Below, piece by piece: positions 58,523 through 64,000 of a stretch of DNA of 64,000 nt (position 1 is the stretch's first letter; the number at the start of each line of letters is the position of its first letter). The translations under genes were made by a program, and so were the position numbers. This DNA comes from Capillidium heterosporum. Taxonomy: Eukaryota; Entomophthoromycota; Entomophthoromycetes; Entomophthorales; Capillidiaceae. The notes under the pieces are model-generated. The model did not search any database. It was not told where the DNA came from and saw nothing but the letters and a program-made list of their open reading frames with translations. Location: positions 186,001 to 250,000 of the forward strand of contig WBMQ01000001.1 of the NCBI GenBank assembly GCA_016630905.1. The letters run 5' to 3'.

Positions 58523-59705
58523 CTAACTCCCCTTATAGTAATCCAACCGGTTGGGTGTAGAATTGCTAATCCCTTTGACAACCTTTTTAGTCGAAGTTTC
58601 GATGATAAAATCCTTGATCTCCTTAGGTGTATCCAGCTTCCCCTTACTTAACAATATAGCAGCTAAACCAGCTACGTGGGGGGTAGCCATCGATGTTCCA
58701 GATAAACTTTTTGTCTCATCGTCAGGCCAAGTACTAACTATCTTTTCACCAGGGGCAAATATGTCGAGGCACTTGCCATAGTTGGAGAATTCAGCTTTGG
58801 AATCGCCTATGGTGGTAGCACCTACCGTTATGACACCTTTAGCCGAAGCAGGAGAGTAGGTACAGGCGTCCTTGTTAAAGTTACCAGCTGCTACTACGAC
58901 GACGAACCCCGCTTCCACAGCAGTTTCAGCAGCCTTGTTAAGTGCTGGACTGTAAGAAGATCCGAACGACATGTTGATAATCTTGCCCGACTTGTGGCTA
59001 GATTCCTGTGTTATAATCCACTCGATAGCGGCTATTATGTCGGAGTTTGCGGCTTGCCCATTCTTATCGAAGACTTTGACTGCTATTAACTGGACCGCCT
59101 TAGCTACCCCAGTAGGTCTTACCACCTATGATACCAGCAACGTGTGTCCCATGCCCATTTTCATCTTTGGAAGGAGTACCCGATGTCATAGTCCTGCCCC
59201 ACTTTGCCCTACCTTCGAACTCACTATGCTCAATGTCGATCCCTGAATCTACTACGTATGCCCTTACCCCTTCACCCCCGTCGGCTTCATAGATATACCT
59301 GGAGTTGGTAAGAAAACTGGGTTTAGTTTTGGAAGTCAGTCGCGCTAGTCCCCAAGGTGCTGAAGTCTGTATTTCGGAGAGGCTGACCATGGTATCTGGT
59401 TCGATACTTTCGATAACATCCAATTCCCGAACCTTGGCTAAAGTTTCACCCGTCATCCTGGCCGTAAACCCTAGGCCCAAAGTCGTCAACGATTTTAGAA
59501 GCTTGCTCTTGCCACTGAAAATCTCTAAAATCGAACCGATCTGAGTTTCTAGATCCCTTCGGTACTTGTGCTTCAAAGTTACTATATACTGGTTGGGTAT
59601 TATGGTGGCACCTTCCAATTCCGTTATCTCGACTTTGGCGTTGGAACGACCCAACATTATAAAGTACAGAACTACCGTGACCCATGCTAAAAAGTTACCT
59701 TTCAT
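58523..59705 (-). CDS. Secreted subtilase S8A (proteinase K-like) 1, one extra base
   Basis: Signal peptide (MKGNFLAWVTVVLYFIMLGR), I9 propeptide (NQYIVTLKHKYRRDLETQ onward, to about residue 107), then the S8 catalytic domain. Asp153 is in YVVDSGID, His185 in DENGHGTHVAGI, the oxyanion Asn in VVVAAGN, and the catalytic Ser in SGTSMATPHVAG. All catalytic residues are present. The frame is split by one extra base at 59111 (TACTGGGG where TAC-GGG is expected, between IIGGKTY and GVAKAVQLIAVKVF). Everything else is clean, so it is either a very recent lesion or a sequence error. The enzyme would be an extracellular endoprotease. Subtilase 2 lies divergently about 2.7 kb away. Confidence 0.82.
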
Positions 59706-60896
59706 TACTGTTGTAAAAATATATGGTTTATATCTATAGTTAAGTTTATGATATGATGCTCTGTATTAGATAAAATATTTTTTAAAAGAATGGGGAAATC
59801 CAAACGTTTAAATAGCTAGGTAAATTTTTAGCGTCATAACCTTTGGAGTTAAACAACCAAATCTCCACTTCCCAAACCTACAACCTTGAAACTGATGGTG
59901 CAGTTTTCTATATATATTTCATAATTTATAATATCCATCAAATCCATTAACGTTAAAAGTTTATTTTAATCCTAGGGCAATAACTTGCAGTTCTCATGTA
60001 TTCTTTATTCATTTATAACAAAACTATAAGTATTGGGCGATATGAAACGACACTTTTGCTGCCCGATGACTTTATGGTTGTACTTTTTGAAGGAGTTCCG
60101 ATGCTGTACTCTTTGATATAAATATGGTAAGAAGGAATCGGTGTTAGTGTCGTTGAGGTTGAATAACTTTTATTTTGGATATAAACTATATAGCTATATA
60201 TAACTAATGCTTTGAAAGTAGTCTAGATAGCCTATATTGTAAATGTTGAAATATAAGGTCTTCAAATTAAGCTTGAAAATACAGATACAATGCAGATTAT
60301 GAACCCAATGGTTGAATACTGGTCTATTTCATATTATGTATTGGAGTAAATCGGTCAATGCAATGGTTTATGATATATCTCTTTCTTTTAGCAAAGTTGG
60401 GTATCAAAGCACGGATATAAGTGCTAAATTGCAAATAGTTGCCATTATATATGGCATGTATTTATTATAACTTTCTGCAAAATAAAAGTTTATAATGAAG
60501 CAATTCCCTTAGCAAACATGGCTAAGCAAGCATATAAAAGTGATTAAATATGAGTTGAAGATATTTTCAGCCGTATATAAAGGGAGATGGAGGATCCTTA
60601 TAAAGCAACAGGCTCCTAAAAATCGATGAATGCGAAAAACCACTATAGCATCTCTCAAATTTTAAAAGATTTGATTCAACAATGACTTTATCAATATAGA
60701 TTCTAATAACTATTTATATGCGCCCTTACAGCTTAATGAAAGGGAATTCGAAAACTTGCTGAATTTATACCCAGTCTATTAAGCTTGAAGCTACATCTTT
60801 GCACCCTCAACCAAGCAAGGGATTCCCTTTTCCTAATTTACAGCTTCGAGAAGATCGCCTACAGCTTGTAAGTTACAATTCATCGTATTAGCTTAC
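59706..60896. other. Intergenic between the subtilases
   Basis: AT-rich 5' flank of subtilase 1 and further spacer. No gene or named element was seen. Confidence 0.5.
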
Positions 60897-61143
60897 CTGG
60901 TTCGCAACAACAATTATGACGACAAGAGTGATTGCTATTAGGATCCACCATATGTACGCTTTCAAAAGAACCAAGGTCTTCGATTTGAGGTCTAAGTCTT
61001 GGCATGGTGGATCCTTAGAGTAAGGTGGTAATGGTTCGTTTGGTATTTCGTCGGTTAGATCGTGAAGTCCTATAATTTAAAAGTTAATACCGTGCAACAT
61101 ATAGTTAAGACACATTACTTATTGTAAAATCCATCGTACTCAT
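60897..61143 (-). pseudogene. Membrane-protein family fragment (copy C)
   Basis: An ATG at 61143 starts MSTMDFTI. A GT-AG intron (about 49 nt) leads to RLHDLTDEIPNEPLPPYSKD, PPCQDLDLKSK and a membrane span YIWWILIAITLVVIIVVANQ, ending at a GTAAGC donor at 60896. LPPYSKDPP and the span position match copy A (LPPYTKNPS), and the donor falls at the same place after the span. I find no following exon for the external domain, so this is the 5' part of a family member whose 3' part is lost, diverged or missed. Confidence 0.45.
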
Positions 61144-63605
<2,462 letters not shown>

Positions 63606-64000
63606 GGCTAGAGGAATTGGGAGGTTTGCATAGCATCATTTTCGCATCGAATAAAATGGCATATTTTGTAAGCTAGTTAAAAAATCATTTTCATTCATAT
63701 ATCCACAAAGCATACCTTGCATTCCTAAGCTACTGCTTCAGGTAATCAACTATCTCTTTACTTTTCAGCCAAATAGTTCCAGATTAACTTACCCTTCAAT
63801 ACACCGTAATCTATAAATGAAAACTGGACTGGAGAACAAGTCCTTTTGCACTAAAAATAATACATCAGGGCTTGATCCCTTTTCCCATATTTAGAAGTTA
63901 GGATAATTGAAAATCTAAATATAGTTTGAAATGATATATTTTTTAGCATCAAGAAGTTCTTCAAAGGAGCTTTGCTAAATATAAAGGTATAATTCCGAGA
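63606..64000. other. 3' flank of subtilase 2 to window end
   Basis: AT-rich, no gene seen. Confidence 0.5.

Overview
The window looks like nuclear DNA of a fungus. It is AT-rich (by eye roughly two thirds A+T). Genes are split by short GT-AG introns, mostly about 35-60 nt and usually ending in TAG. Two genes encode fungal Zn2Cys6 transcription factors, and there are clear orthologues of fungal or eukaryotic housekeeping genes (Cdc6/Orc1, DML1/Misato, Pmp3, Dpb4/POLE3, Thi5/NMT1, Rna14). Duplicated proteinase-K-like subtilases, F-box/leucine-rich-repeat genes and FAD monooxygenases, together with a DUF4436 protein, suggest an early-diverging lineage such as Entomophthoromycotina or another Zoopagomycota. 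That placement is inference. I saw no transposon, LTR, rRNA, tRNA or CRISPR array.

Layout. 1-8 kb: a Zn2Cys6 regulator, a MAPEG membrane protein, a small coiled-coil protein and a Cdc6/Orc1-type licensing ATPase. 8-11.2 kb: two decayed copies of one F-box/LRR gene. 11.4-18.8 kb: DML1, Pmp3, a secreted class-3 lipase and an unknown protein. 19.4-23.9 kb: decayed or lineage-specific genes (LRR remnants, a secreted protein, a thioredoxin-like pseudogene, a secreted protein with a broken chitin-binding-like domain). 24.4-29 kb: a second Zn2Cys6 regulator, paralogous to the first, beside monooxygenase copy 1. 29.3-37 kb: Dpb4, a five-domain fasciclin membrane protein, a DUF4436 protein and Thi5. 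38.4-48.8 kb: four more monooxygenase copies, two intact and two broken. 49.4-54.5 kb: a family of single-span membrane proteins and LRR remnants. 54.8-57.7 kb: Rna14. 58.5-63.6 kb: two divergent subtilases, each carrying one extra base in its reading frame.

The most coherent system is the monooxygenase array. The three intact genes (26868-28720, 38677-40543, 46703-48530) share exon structure exactly, and each carries an everted CCG-N9-CGG element 200-260 bp upstream of the start. That is the kind of site bound by Zn2Cys6 dimers, and such a regulator lies next to copy 1. In broken copy 3 only one half-site remains, and in broken copy 4 I see none. Copies 1 and 2 also share a 634-bp inverted tract with no difference found, running through the C-terminal coding region into the 3' flank. 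It points to recent gene conversion or inverted duplication. The array therefore looks like a young birth-and-death family that may be under one local regulator; the regulator-target link is a hypothesis.
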